NCBI GenBank assembly: GCA_019419405.1
Contig: DYAA01000127.1
Location: 1-8,445, forward strand
Length of the DNA: 8,445 nucleotides
From: Collinsella sp.
GTDB taxonomy: Bacteria > Actinomycetota > Coriobacteriia > Coriobacteriales > Coriobacteriaceae
Direction of reading: 5' to 3'
Shown here: piece after piece, positions 1 through 6,737 of the stretch
How positions within the stretch are numbered: position 1 is the stretch's first letter
Layout: every line of letters starts with the position of its first letter
Translations under genes and position numbers: made by a program
Notes under the pieces: generated by a model
Databases searched by the model: none
Told to the model about the DNA's origin: nothing
What the model saw: the letters and a program-made list of their open reading frames with translations, nothing else

Positions 1-998
1 GCTCGCACACCGTCGTTCAGCTGCTCGAGGGCGGCTACCAGGTCGTCATCGTCGACGACCTCTCCAATTCCAGCGCTGTCGCCGTTGACCGCGTCAAGAC
101 CATCGTGGGCGAAGAGGCTGCCAAAAACCTCACCTTCTACGAGGCTAATGTGCTCGACCGCGAGGCCATGAACAAGATCTTCGACACTCACCAGATCGAC
201 CGCGTCATCCACTTCGCCGGCTTTAAGGCCGTCGGCGAGTCGGTGAGCAAGCCCGTCGAGTACTACCACAACAACATCGAAAACACCCTGGTGCTCATCG
301 ACGTCATGCGCAACCATGGCTGCAAGTCCATCATCTTCTCGAGCTCCTCGACCGTCTACGGCGACCCGGACAACCCGCCCGTCACCGAGGAAGACCCCAA
401 GAAGCCCGCAACCAACCCCTATGGCTGGACCAAGTGGATGATCGAGCAGATCCTTATGGACGTTCACACCGCCGACCCCGAGTGGGACGTTGTGCTGCTC
501 CGCTACTTCAACCCCATCGGCGCCCATCCGTCGGGCCTGATCGGCGAGGACCCCAAGGGCATCCCCAACAACCTGGTGCCCTATGTCGCGCAGGTTGCCG
601 TGGGCAAGCTCGAGGCCGTTCAGGTCTTTGGCAATGACTACCCCACTCCCGACGGCACCGGCGTGCGCGACTATATCCACGTTTGCGACCTGGCCTCGGG
701 CCACGTTGCCGCCCTCAACTGGATGAACGGCAAGACCGGCGTCGAGATCTTTAACCTGGGCACCGGCACCGGTACCTCGGTGCTCGAGGTCGTCGCCGCC
801 TTCTCCAAGGCCTGCGGCAAGGAGCTGCCCTATGTGATTCGCGAGCGCCGCGCCGGCGATATCGCCGCCAACTGGTGCGATGCCTCAAAGGCCGAGCGCA
901 TGATGGGCTGGAAGGCTCAGTACAACATCGCGGACATGTGCCGCGATAGCTGGAACTGGCAGAGCCACAACCCCAACGGCTTCGCCGACGCCGAGTAG
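1..998 (+). CDS. galE: UDP-glucose 4-epimerase, 5'-truncated by the window edge
   Basis: Interconverts UDP-glucose and UDP-galactose in the cytoplasm with bound NAD (Leloir pathway; also supplies UDP-galactose for glycans). The frame is open from base 3, and 331 residues are visible before TAG at 996-998. The first residues, SHTVVQLLEGG, match the region just after the Rossmann GxxGxxG loop, so only about 12-13 N-terminal residues are missing. An apparent internal start near 105 is not the real one. Extended short-chain dehydrogenase features seen: VDDLSNS after beta-2, HFAGFKAVGES, the SSSSTVYG active-site strand, and the catalytic YxxxK (Tyr at 420-422, Lys at 432-434) in NPYGWTK. RYFNPIGAHPSG, GTGVRDYIHV and the C-terminal CRDSWNWQSHNPNGF are typical of GalE. 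Codon use matches malQ and glgP. A strong terminator follows, so it ends its own transcription unit. Identification is secure; other sugar epimerases are unlikely given the C-terminal motif. Confidence 0.96.
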   Translation, partial: SHTVVQLLEGGYQVVIVDDLSNSSAVAVDRVKTIVGEEAAKNLTFYEANVLDREAMNKIFDTHQIDRVIHFAGFKAVGESVSKPVEYYHNNIENTLVLIDVMRNHGCKSIIFSSSSTVYGDPDNPPVTEEDPKKPATNPYGWTKWMIEQILMDVHTADPEWDVVLLRYFNPIGAHPSGLIGEDPKGIPNNLVPYVAQVAVGKLEAVQVFGNDYPTPDGTGVRDYIHVCDLASGHVAALNWMNGKTGVEIFNLGTGTGTSVLEVVAAFSKACGKELPYVIRERRAGDIAANWCDASKAERMMGWKAQYNIADMCRDSWNWQSHNPNGFADAE

Positions 999-1020
999 CA
1001 AAAACCTACATACCACTCTT

Positions 1021-1054
1021 GCCCCGATCTCACGTTGTGAGGTCGGGGCCTTTT
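1021..1054 (+). terminator. Intrinsic terminator of galE
   Basis: A 13-bp stem pairs 1021-1033 (GCCCCGATCTCAC) with 1037-1049 (GTGAGGTCGGGGC), with a single G-T wobble and a 3-base GTT loop. It is followed by C then TTTT. It lies 22 bases after the galE stop codon. It should separate galE from malQ transcription. Confidence 0.88.
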
Positions 1055-1103
1055 CATGGCATGTAACCATTCGCCGAAAATCGACCAACTTTTTTATCTT
1101 GCC

Positions 1104-1133
1104 TGTACATGTTTAAACAACATGTTTTACAAT
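1104..1133 (+). promoter_or_regulatory. Candidate malQ promoter with an overlapping inverted-repeat operator
   Basis: A -10-like TACAAT at 1128-1133 lies 18 bp after a -35-like TGTACA at 1104-1109 (4 of 6 consensus bases). This would start transcription near 1140, about 80 bases before the malQ ATG. The spacer contains an inverted repeat with 7-base arms, ACATGTT (1107-1113) and AACATGT (1119-1125), separated by 5 bases. A repressor bound there would block polymerase. The placement fits a sugar-responsive regulator such as a LacI-type one, but the regulator is not identified and the repeat does not match an operator I recognise. Confidence 0.45.
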
Positions 1134-1218
1134 AGGCATATCGAATCAGAACATCGGGGGCGGACTGCACATCCATCGGCAGGCCGACCCCACAACAAGA
1201 AGGTTGGTGAGCGCATTC

Positions 1219-2724
1219 ATGGAGCGTGCAAGCGGCGTCCTCATGCCCGTCTCATCTCTGCCCGGACCATACGGAATCGGCGGCTTTGGCTGGAATGCCT
1301 ACGACTTCGTCGATTTTCTCGCCTCGTGCAAACAACATTACTGGCAGATTCTGCCCCTTACGACGACCAGCTATGGCGATTCGCCCTATCAGTCGTTCTC
1401 GGCCCGCGCGGGCAACCCCAACTTTATCGACTTTGCCGAGCTTATCGAGGCAGGGTATCTGGAGCAGCGCGATATCGATGGCGTGTATCTGGGATCCGAC
1501 CCCAGCAATGTCGACTACGGCGCTATCTTTGGCGGCCGCCGTCAGATTCTCGACCGCGCCGCTGAGCGCTTTGCTGCCGACAAGCCGGCCGATTTCGACG
1601 ACTTTATCCAGGCAAACGAGGACTGGCTCATTCCCTACTGCGAGTTTATGACCGTAAAGGAGGAGTACGGGCTCAAGGCCTTTTGGGAGTGGCCCGAGGA
1701 GCTCCGCCGCCGCGGCGAGGCATCCAACAAGATCTGCGCCGCCCATCCCGAGCGCATGCTTTACCACCAGATGACGCAGTACTTCTTCGATCGCCAGTGG
1801 AGCCGCCTCAAGGCCTATGCCAACGAGCGCGACATCCTGATCATCGGCGACCTGCCCATCTACGTCTCGCGCGACTCCGTCGAGATGTGGGCCACGCCCG
1901 AGCTCTTTAAGATCGACGCCGCCGGCAATCCCGTCAGCGTCGCGGGAACGCCGCCCGACCAGTTCTCGGCCACCGGCCAGTACTGGGGCAACCCCATCTA
2001 TGACTGGGATGCCATGGAAGCAGACGGCTTCTCCTGGTGGGAAGGCCGTATCCGAGCCGCCCTCGACATGTACAACATCATCCGTCTGGACCACTTCCGC
2101 GGTTTCGAGGCATTTTGGGAGGTGCCGTTCTCCTCTCCCGATTCGTCATATGGTTCGTGGACGCAGGGACCCGGCCTCAAGCTCTTCAAGGTGCTCGAGG
2201 AAAAGCTCGGCACGCTTCCCATCATTGCCGAAGACCTGGGCTTTCTTACCCCTGGTGTCATCGACATGCGCGACACCACGGGCTTCCCTGGCATGAAGAT
2301 CCTGCAGTTTGCCTTTGAGGGCACCAACTCGTACTACCTGCCGCACAACTACATTGCCAACACCGTCGCCTACGTCGGAACGCATGACAACGAAACGGCA
2401 CGCGGCTGGTATGAGGGAACGGCCACCCCGCGTCAGCGCGAGCAGGCGGCCCTGTATACCCACCAGCAGGCAGGCGAGTCCATGGCCGACGCGCTCAACC
2501 GCACCATCGCCGCCAGCGTGAGCGATACCTGCATCTACACCATGCAGGACCTGCTCAATCTGGGCAACGAGGCGCGCATCAACACTCCCGCCACCCTGGG
2601 CGGAAACTGGACCTGGCGTATGCTCGATGGCGCCATCACCCGCGAGCTCGAGCACAAACTCACCGACTGGACCGAGACCTACTTCCGCATCCCGTCAGAA
2701 GCCGAAATCGAGCTTCCCCAATAG
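1219..2724 (+). CDS. malQ: 4-alpha-glucanotransferase (amylomaltase, GH77)
   Basis: Cytoplasmic enzyme that moves alpha-1,4-glucan segments between maltodextrins, releasing glucose and making longer chains for phosphorolysis. I chose ATG 1219 (501 aa) because GGTGAG at 1206-1211 lies 7 bases upstream and the protein then begins MERASGVLMPVSSLPGPYGIG, the usual start of the short GH77 form. A TTG at 1204 would add five residues without a properly spaced ribosome-binding site. The three GH77 catalytic residues are present: nucleophile Asp291 in RLDHFRGFEAFWEVP, acid/base Glu338 in IIAEDLGFLTP, and Asp390 in YVGTHDNETARGW. Their spacing is close to that of Thermus amylomaltase. GTPPDQFSATGQYWGNPIYDW-type sequence before Asp291 is the conserved loop over the active site. 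The length is normal for the family. It probably works with glgP immediately downstream. No frameshift or missing motif seen. Confidence 0.96.
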   Translation: MERASGVLMPVSSLPGPYGIGGFGWNAYDFVDFLASCKQHYWQILPLTTTSYGDSPYQSFSARAGNPNFIDFAELIEAGYLEQRDIDGVYLGSDPSNVDYGAIFGGRRQILDRAAERFAADKPADFDDFIQANEDWLIPYCEFMTVKEEYGLKAFWEWPEELRRRGEASNKICAAHPERMLYHQMTQYFFDRQWSRLKAYANERDILIIGDLPIYVSRDSVEMWATPELFKIDAAGNPVSVAGTPPDQFSATGQYWGNPIYDWDAMEADGFSWWEGRIRAALDMYNIIRLDHFRGFEAFWEVPFSSPDSSYGSWTQGPGLKLFKVLEEKLGTLPIIAEDLGFLTPGVIDMRDTTGFPGMKILQFAFEGTNSYYLPHNYIANTVAYVGTHDNETARGWYEGTATPRQREQAALYTHQQAGESMADALNRTIAASVSDTCIYTMQDLLNLGNEARINTPATLGGNWTWRMLDGAITRELEHKLTDWTETYFRIPSEAEIELPQ

Positions 2725-2772
2725 GAGCTACCGCGCCCGATCCCACCCCACCGTGTGGACGCGACCGTTTTT

Positions 2773-2814
2773 CCCGCGCGAGGCCACCCCAATCCCCTCG
2801 CGCGGGCTTCTTTT
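2773..2814 (+). terminator. Intrinsic terminator between malQ and glgP
   Basis: An 11-bp perfect GC-rich stem pairs 2773-2783 (CCCGCGCGAGG) with 2796-2806 (CCTCGCGCGGG) across a 12-base loop, then CTTCTTTT. It lies 48 bases after the malQ stop and only 39 bases before the glgP ATG. This also argues against extending glgP upstream, because the longer reading frame would run through the hairpin. It may be leaky and set the glgP:malQ ratio. Confidence 0.8.
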
Positions 2815-2853
2815 GAATTATTGACATGTAGACAACTCACCACAGGAGGAAAC

Positions 2854-5121
2854 ATGCCCCGTATCGATCTTGCGGATCTTGCCGAGCAGTCCTTTGGAAC
2901 TTCGCTCGAGCAACTCGATGACCGCCGCATTTACAAACTGCTGGTCAAACTCGTGCAGGAGCGCTCTGCCGCCTGCCCGCTCAACAATGGCAAGAAAAAG
3001 CTCTATTACATCTCTGCTGAGTTTTTGATTGGCAAACTGCTGATCAACAACATGATCGACCTTGGCATCTATGCCGAGGTTAAAGACCAGCTCACCGCTG
3101 CCGGCCACGACCTCAACAAGATTGAGGAGTTTGAGGTCGAACCGTCGCTGGGCAACGGCGGCCTGGGCCGTCTGGCCGCGTGCTTCCTGGATTCCATTGC
3201 CACGCTGGGCCTTACCGGTGACGGTGTGGGCCTCAATTACCATTACGGCCTGTTCCGTCAGCGCTTTGCCGACAACCAGCAAAAGGCCGTCCCCGACGAG
3301 TGGCTTAGCGAGCAGGACATCCTGATCGATGACGACCGCTCCTACACCGTCGAGTTTGGCGATTTTGCCGTCACCTCCAAGCTCGTCAACATCGATGTGC
3401 CCGGTTACGGTCAGCCCACCAAGAACCGCCTGCGTCTGTTCGACCTGGCGAGTGTCGACGACGGCCTGGTCCCCGGCAGCTCCATCGACTTCGACAAGAC
3501 GAAGATCGCCAAGAACCTCACCTTGTTCCTCTATCCGGATGATTCCGATGAGCAGGGCCGCCTGCTTCGCATCTACCAGGAGTACTTCATGGTGAGCAAC
3601 GCCGCCCAGCTCCTGATCGACGAGGCCGTCGAGCGCGGCAGCAACCTGCACGATCTGGCCGACTACGCCGTGGTCCAGATCAACGACACGCACCCCACCA
3701 TGGTCATTCCCGAGCTCATCCGCCTGCTCACCACCGAGCACGACATCGAGTTTGACGAGGCCGTTACCATCGTGCGCTCCATGGTCGCCTACACCAACCA
3801 CACGATCCTTGCCGAGGCGCTCGAGAAGTGGCCGCTCGCCAGCCTGCAGAAGGTCTCGCCCGCCATCGCCGACATCATCGTCAAGCTCGACGAGGTTGCC
3901 AAGGCCGAGCACGACGACCCGCGCGTCGCCATCATCGACGAGCACGACACCGTCCACATGGCCCACATGGACATTCACTTTGGCTTCTCCATCAATGGCG
4001 TCGCCGCACTCCACACCAAGATTCTGGAGGACACCGAGCTTCACCCGTTCTACGAGATCTATCCCGAGAAGTTCTCCAACAAGACCAACGGCATCACCTT
4101 CCGCCGCTGGATCCATGGCGCCAACCCCGCGCTCGCCAGCCTGCTCGACGATGTGATCGGCACCGATTGGCGCAGCACCGGCGACCTGAGCAAGCTCGCC
4201 GAATTCGCTAACGACAAGGATGTTCTTGAGCGCCTGGCCGCCACCAAGGCCGAGGCCAAGACCATCATGCGCCAGTTCATGGCGCTCGAGCAGGGTGTGA
4301 CCATTCCCTCCAACGCCATCATCGATGTTCAGGTCAAGCGTATCCACGAGTACAAGCGCCAGCAGATGCTCGCGCTCTACATCATCTGGAAGTATCTCGA
4401 CATCAAGAACGGCAATAAACCCGAGCACCCCATCACCATCATCTTCGGCGGCAAGGCGGCACCTGCCTACACCATCGCCCAGGACATCATCCATCTGATT
4501 CTGACGCTGTCGCAGTGGATCGCCAACGACCCCGACGTGGCCCCCTACCTGCAGGTTGTCATGATCGAGAACTACAACGTCACCGCTGCTGAGCGTGTGA
4601 TCCCCGCCGCCGATATCTCCGAGCAGATCAGCTTGGCCTCCAAGGAGGCGAGCGGCACCTCCAACATGAAGTTCATGCTCAACGGTGCTTTAACCCTGTG
4701 CACGCTCGACGGCGCCAATGTCGAAATCGCCGAGCTCGTGGGCGACGAGAACATCTACACCTTTGGTGCCTCATCCAAGCAGGTCGAGCAGCTCTACGCC
4801 GACGGCAGCTATAACGCCGGCGCACTCTACCGCAAGCCCGGTATCAAGCTGCTGGTAGACTTTATCACCAACCCTGCCTTTATGGCGACCGGCAACGCCG
4901 AGCGTCTGCAGCGCCTGCACGACGATATCAAGGGCAAGGACTGGTTTATGGCCCTGCTCGACATTGAGGAGTACATCCAGACTAAGGAGCGCGTGCTGGC
5001 GGACTACGAGGACCAGGATGCCTGGATGCGCAAGGCGCTGATCAACATCGCCAACGCCGGCACCTTCTCGTCTGACCGCACGATCTCCCAGTACAACGAC
5101 GAGATTTGGCACCTGAGCTAA
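2854..5121 (+). CDS. glgP: Glycogen/maltodextrin phosphorylase (GT35, PLP-dependent)
   Basis: Cleaves alpha-1,4-glucans with phosphate to release glucose-1-phosphate in the cytoplasm. Start ATG 2854 gives 755 aa and has an excellent ribosome-binding site, AGGAGGA at 2844-2850. The in-frame extension back to about 2755 would cross the terminator and is not credible. Signature segments: EPSLGNGGLGRLAACFLDS (Gly100 opens GNGGLG), the substrate-region motif NDTHPT from Asn277, TNGITFRRWIHGANP, IHEYKRQ around His498, and the PLP site EASGTSNMKFMLNGALT with Lys606 as the Schiff-base lysine, followed by TLDGANVEI. The protein is shorter than muscle phosphorylase (842 aa) and E. coli MalP (797 aa), fitting the compact form seen in many Gram-positives. 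The N-terminus begins directly at the catalytic fold, with no phosphorylated N-terminal extension. Whether it prefers glycogen or maltodextrins cannot be read from sequence; the malQ neighbour favours a maltodextrin role, so malP is an alternative name. Confidence 0.95.
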   Translation: MPRIDLADLAEQSFGTSLEQLDDRRIYKLLVKLVQERSAACPLNNGKKKLYYISAEFLIGKLLINNMIDLGIYAEVKDQLTAAGHDLNKIEEFEVEPSLGNGGLGRLAACFLDSIATLGLTGDGVGLNYHYGLFRQRFADNQQKAVPDEWLSEQDILIDDDRSYTVEFGDFAVTSKLVNIDVPGYGQPTKNRLRLFDLASVDDGLVPGSSIDFDKTKIAKNLTLFLYPDDSDEQGRLLRIYQEYFMVSNAAQLLIDEAVERGSNLHDLADYAVVQINDTHPTMVIPELIRLLTTEHDIEFDEAVTIVRSMVAYTNHTILAEALEKWPLASLQKVSPAIADIIVKLDEVAKAEHDDPRVAIIDEHDTVHMAHMDIHFGFSINGVAALHTKILEDTELHPFYEIYPEKFSNKTNGITFRRWIHGANPALASLLDDVIGTDWRSTGDLSKLAEFANDKDVLERLAATKAEAKTIMRQFMALEQGVTIPSNAIIDVQVKRIHEYKRQQMLALYIIWKYLDIKNGNKPEHPITIIFGGKAAPAYTIAQDIIHLILTLSQWIANDPDVAPYLQVVMIENYNVTAAERVIPAADISEQISLASKEASGTSNMKFMLNGALTLCTLDGANVEIAELVGDENIYTFGASSKQVEQLYADGSYNAGALYRKPGIKLLVDFITNPAFMATGNAERLQRLHDDIKGKDWFMALLDIEEYIQTKERVLADYEDQDAWMRKALINIANAGTFSSDRTISQYNDEIWHLS

Positions 5122-5147
5122 TTTCGTTTCCTTTACCCATCCTCTTG

Positions 5148-5182
5148 AAAGCGGAGTCGCGGCAACGCGGCTCCGCTTTTTT
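5148..5182 (+). terminator. Intrinsic terminator of glgP
   Basis: A 14-bp stem pairs 5148-5161 (AAAGCGGAGTCGCG) with 5166-5179 (CGCGGCTCCGCTTT), with one G-T wobble, closed by a GCAA tetraloop (GNRA type). The T-tract runs 5177-5182. It begins 26 bases after the glgP stop codon. Strong, textbook terminator. Confidence 0.92.
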
Positions 5183-5218
5183 GCCCGCGTGTTGCCCGTG
5201 GCCCGCCTCGACAAAATC

Positions 5219-5275
5219 GTCTCAATCTGTAACACCTACTCGGCCAAAACGGCCCTACCTGTTACAGATCAAGAC
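5219..5275. repeat. Palindromic element, copy 1
   Basis: Inverted repeat with 16-base arms, GTCTCAATCTGTAACA at 5219-5234 and TGTTACAGATCAAGAC at 5260-5275, with two mismatches. The inner part is about 25 bases and contains a nested GGCC-AAAAC-GGCC mini-hairpin. It has no T-tract and sits just beyond the glgP terminator. Copy 2 lies exactly 81 bp downstream. It looks like a dispersed intergenic palindrome (REP/MITE-like), but dispersal in the genome cannot be seen from this window. Confidence 0.75.
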
Positions 5276-5296
5276 AAACCGGTCCTTTCCCTAGGG

Positions 5297-5359
5297 TTTA
5301 TCTCAATCTGTAACATCTAACGTCTGAAATCCGCCCTTACTGTTACAGATCGAGACAAA
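5297..5359. repeat. Palindromic element, copy 2
   Basis: Inverted repeat with 19-base arms: TTTATCTCAATCTGTAACA at 5297-5315 and TGTTACAGATCGAGACAAA at 5341-5359, with two mismatches. Compared with copy 1, 15 bases of the left arm (5301-5315) are identical and the right arm matches at 19 of 20 bases (5340-5359 against 5259-5278). The loop has the same length but clearly different sequence. Conserved arms with a divergent loop suggest selection on the stem or recognition of the arms. Confidence 0.75.
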
Positions 5360-5401
5360 AGGATAAGCCGGCTAATACAATCTCGTTCGGTGACGCATAA
5401 T

Positions 5402-5417
5402 TTCTTTCGCAAATTGA
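5402..5417 (+). repeat. IS left terminal inverted repeat
   Basis: TTCTTTCGCAAATTGA is the exact reverse complement of 6722-6737. Just inside it is a small CCGC-ATA-GCGG hairpin at 5421-5431. A TTGACA hexamer (5414-5419) straddles its inner edge, but no -10 lies at proper spacing from it. Confidence 0.9.
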
Positions 5418-5432
5418 CAACCGCATAGCGGA

Positions 5433-5507
5433 ACACGGCCCGCGCCCCGTCATATGATTTCTAGCGACTAAACAACAAATCACCGACGAAGGGGGCACGG
5501 GCCGTGT
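5433..5507 (+). promoter_or_regulatory. Leader stem-loop sequestering the transposase ribosome-binding site and start codon
   Basis: Bases 5433-5448 (ACACGGCCCGCGCCCC) pair with 5492-5507 (GGGGCACGGGCCGTGT): 15 Watson-Crick pairs out of 16, with one C-A mismatch at 5443/5497, around a 43-base loop. The right arm contains most of the Shine-Dalgarno AAGGGGG and the whole GTG start codon (5504-5506). A transcript entering from outside the IS would carry both arms and be poorly translated. A transcript starting inside the loop would lack the left arm and be translated. IS10 and IS50 are known to use this protection; here the function is inferred from pairing alone. Confidence 0.65.
5453..5458 (+). 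promoter_or_regulatory. Candidate -10 box of the transposase promoter
   Basis: TATGAT would start transcription near 5465, inside the loop of the leader hairpin and after its left arm. The -35 region at 17-bp spacing (GGAACA, 5430-5435) is weak, matching 3 of 6 consensus bases. This would give low transposase expression, as is usual for insertion sequences. Confidence 0.35.
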
Positions 5508-6694
5508 CTGCGAACATCGTATCAGTCGACGAGGAGTCGCTGCGCAACGACATAAAGAATCTGGTGAGGAGGACCGTCGAAGAGACGCTCAACGCTCTGC
5601 TCGACGAGGAGGCGTCCGAGCTCGTCGGGGCCGAGCGCTACGAGAGGACGGCGGGCCGGGAGGCCTACCGCAGTGGCCACTACACGAGGAGGCTCGTCAC
5701 AGGCGCCGGCGAGGTCGAGCTCAGCGTGCCGAAACTCCGTGGGGCGACCTTCCAGACGGCCGTCATCGAGCGCTACCGCAGGCGGGAGACCTCGGTCGAG
5801 GAGGCCATCGTCGAGATGTACCTGGCGGGCGTCTCCACCAGGAGGATCGAGGACGTCTCCGAGCTCCTGTGGGGAGCGCCGGTGTCCTCCGGCACCGTCT
5901 CCAACCTCAACGAGAGGGCCTTCGCGTCCATCGAGGCCTGGCGGCAGAGGCCTCTCGACGGCGGCTACCCCTACGTCTTCGTCGACGGCATCTATCTCAA
6001 GCGCAGCTGGGGAGGGTCCTACGAGAACGTGGCCGTGCTGGTCGCCATCGGCGTCAACTCCGCCGGCGACCGGGAGGTCATTGGCTGCTCCGAGGGGTAC
6101 ACCGAGTCCGCTGAGTCCTGGCGCGAGTTCTTCTCCTGGCTCAAGGCGCGCGGACTCTCCGGCGTGCGGCTCGTCACCGGCGACAAGTGCGCGGGGATGC
6201 TCGGTGCGCTCGAGGAGGTGTTCCCCGGGGCCCGCTACCAGCGCTGCACGGTGCATTTCTACCGCAACGTGCTGGGAAAGGTTCCCGTGACCAGGCGGAA
6301 GGCCGTGGCGCGCATGCTGAAGGCGATCCACGCGCAGGAATCGCGCGAGGCATGCGGCAGGAAGGCCGGGGAGGTGGCGGACGAGTTGGAGTCGATGCGG
6401 CTCGGGGCGGCCGCGAGGACGGTGCGCGACGGGTTCGCCGAGACGCTTGCCTACACGGAATTCCCGCCGGAGCACTGGCGCCGGATCAGGACGAACAACG
6501 GGATCGAGCGCATCAACCGCGAGATCAGGAGGAGGACGAGGGTCGTCGGGACCTTCCCGGACGGCAACTCGGCCCTCATGCTGGTGACGGCGAGGCTGAA
6601 GTACATAGTGGAGCACGAGTGGGGCAAGAGGAGGTACTTGGATATGTCGAAGCTGGAGGAGATGGACGAGCTGAGGGGAAAGGCGGAGGGCTAG
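5504..6694 (+). CDS. IS256-family (Mutator-like) DDE transposase
   Basis: 396 aa; catalyses cutting and joining of the IS ends. The GTG start is supported by AAGGGGG at 5489-5495, 8 bases upstream. Catalytic triad: Asp161 in YVFVDGIYLKR, Asp227 in LVTGDKCAGML, and Glu335 in NNGIERINREIRRRTRVVG. All three are offset by six residues from the D167/D233/E341 triad reported for IS256 itself. The C-x-x-H motif of the Mutator superfamily is present (Cys248, His251 in RCTVHFYRNV). The N-terminal part (to about residue 130) contains YRSGHYTRR, SVPKLRG and MYLAGVSTRRIEDV and corresponds to the DNA-binding region. The length is normal and no frameshift is seen. Arginine is often encoded by AGG, unlike the CGC-biased neighbours to the left, so the element came from a different codon background. 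Translation is probably restrained by the leader hairpin. Confidence 0.95.
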   Translation: MSANIVSVDEESLRNDIKNLVRRTVEETLNALLDEEASELVGAERYERTAGREAYRSGHYTRRLVTGAGEVELSVPKLRGATFQTAVIERYRRRETSVEEAIVEMYLAGVSTRRIEDVSELLWGAPVSSGTVSNLNERAFASIEAWRQRPLDGGYPYVFVDGIYLKRSWGGSYENVAVLVAIGVNSAGDREVIGCSEGYTESAESWREFFSWLKARGLSGVRLVTGDKCAGMLGALEEVFPGARYQRCTVHFYRNVLGKVPVTRRKAVARMLKAIHAQESREACGRKAGEVADELESMRLGAAARTVRDGFAETLAYTEFPPEHWRRIRTNNGIERINREIRRRTRVVGTFPDGNSALMLVTARLKYIVEHEWGKRRYLDMSKLEEMDELRGKAEG

Positions 6695-6721
6695 AACAGG
6701 ACGGGGCCGAGGACGGCTAAA

Positions 6722-6737
6722 TCAATTTGCGAAAGAA
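6722..6737 (-). repeat. IS right terminal inverted repeat
   Basis: TCAATTTGCGAAAGAA is the exact reverse complement of 5402-5417. A small GCCG-AGGA-CGGC hairpin (6706-6717) sits just inside it, mirroring the small hairpin at the left end. A TTG within the repeat (6727) opens the reading frame of the truncated TPR gene. Confidence 0.9.

Larger units (their letters stand above)
5122..5503. other. Gene-free stretch between glgP and the IS transposase
   Basis: This 382-base stretch contains no credible gene. In order it holds the glgP terminator, two palindromic elements with an 81-bp offset, about 40 bases of unassigned sequence (5360-5401), the left inverted repeat of the IS, and the transposase leader with its start-sequestering hairpin. 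A perfect 8-base palindrome CCCTAGGG (5289-5296) lies between the two elements. The 5360-5401 piece contains no ATG and shows nothing that could be the lost 5' part of the TPR gene right of the IS. Confidence 0.7.
5402..6737 (+). mobile_element. IS256-family insertion sequence, apparently complete
   Basis: About 1336 bp bounded by perfect 16-bp terminal inverted repeats and carrying one transposase gene that fills most of the element. Length, single-gene layout and transposase type all fit IS256 (Mutator-like) elements. Pairing does not continue outside 5402 and 6737, so the ends are set there to within a few bases. No convincing 8-9 bp target duplication flanks it (left acgcataat, right tcttgacgg). 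It divides the GC-rich metabolic block from the AT-richer accessory region and cuts the TPR/membrane gene on its right. It appears capable of transposition because its ends and transposase are intact. Confidence 0.88.

Noticed and set aside
1056..1565. Plus-strand 169-codon frame overlapping the malQ promoter and start
   Set aside because: It overlaps malQ in another frame, has an arginine-rich translation with no motifs, and begins in the tail of the galE terminator.
2755..2853. Upstream in-frame extension of glgP
   Set aside because: It would run through the malQ terminator hairpin and lacks a ribosome-binding site, while ATG 2854 has a near-perfect AGGAGGA.
2818..4494. Long minus-strand open frame of 558 codons opposite glgP
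   Set aside because: It is an antisense shadow of a GC-rich, codon-biased gene. Its translation is low-complexity (rich in D, G, V, L) with no recognisable motif, whereas the + strand encodes a full phosphorylase.
5219..5359. CRISPR-like array at the repeats
   Set aside because: There are only two units, each an inverted repeat with its own loop, not direct repeats with unique spacers. No cas gene is seen.
5414..5419. TTGACA at the inner edge of the left IS repeat as the transposase -35
   Set aside because: No -10-like hexamer lies 16-18 bases downstream; that stretch is CGGCCC. The TATGAT box is 33 bases away, too far.
5522..6616. Minus-strand open frame of 364 codons opposite the transposase
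   Set aside because: Mirror frame of the transposase gene. It has no motifs or ribosome-binding site and is rich in P, R, G and H as expected for an antisense GC-rich frame.
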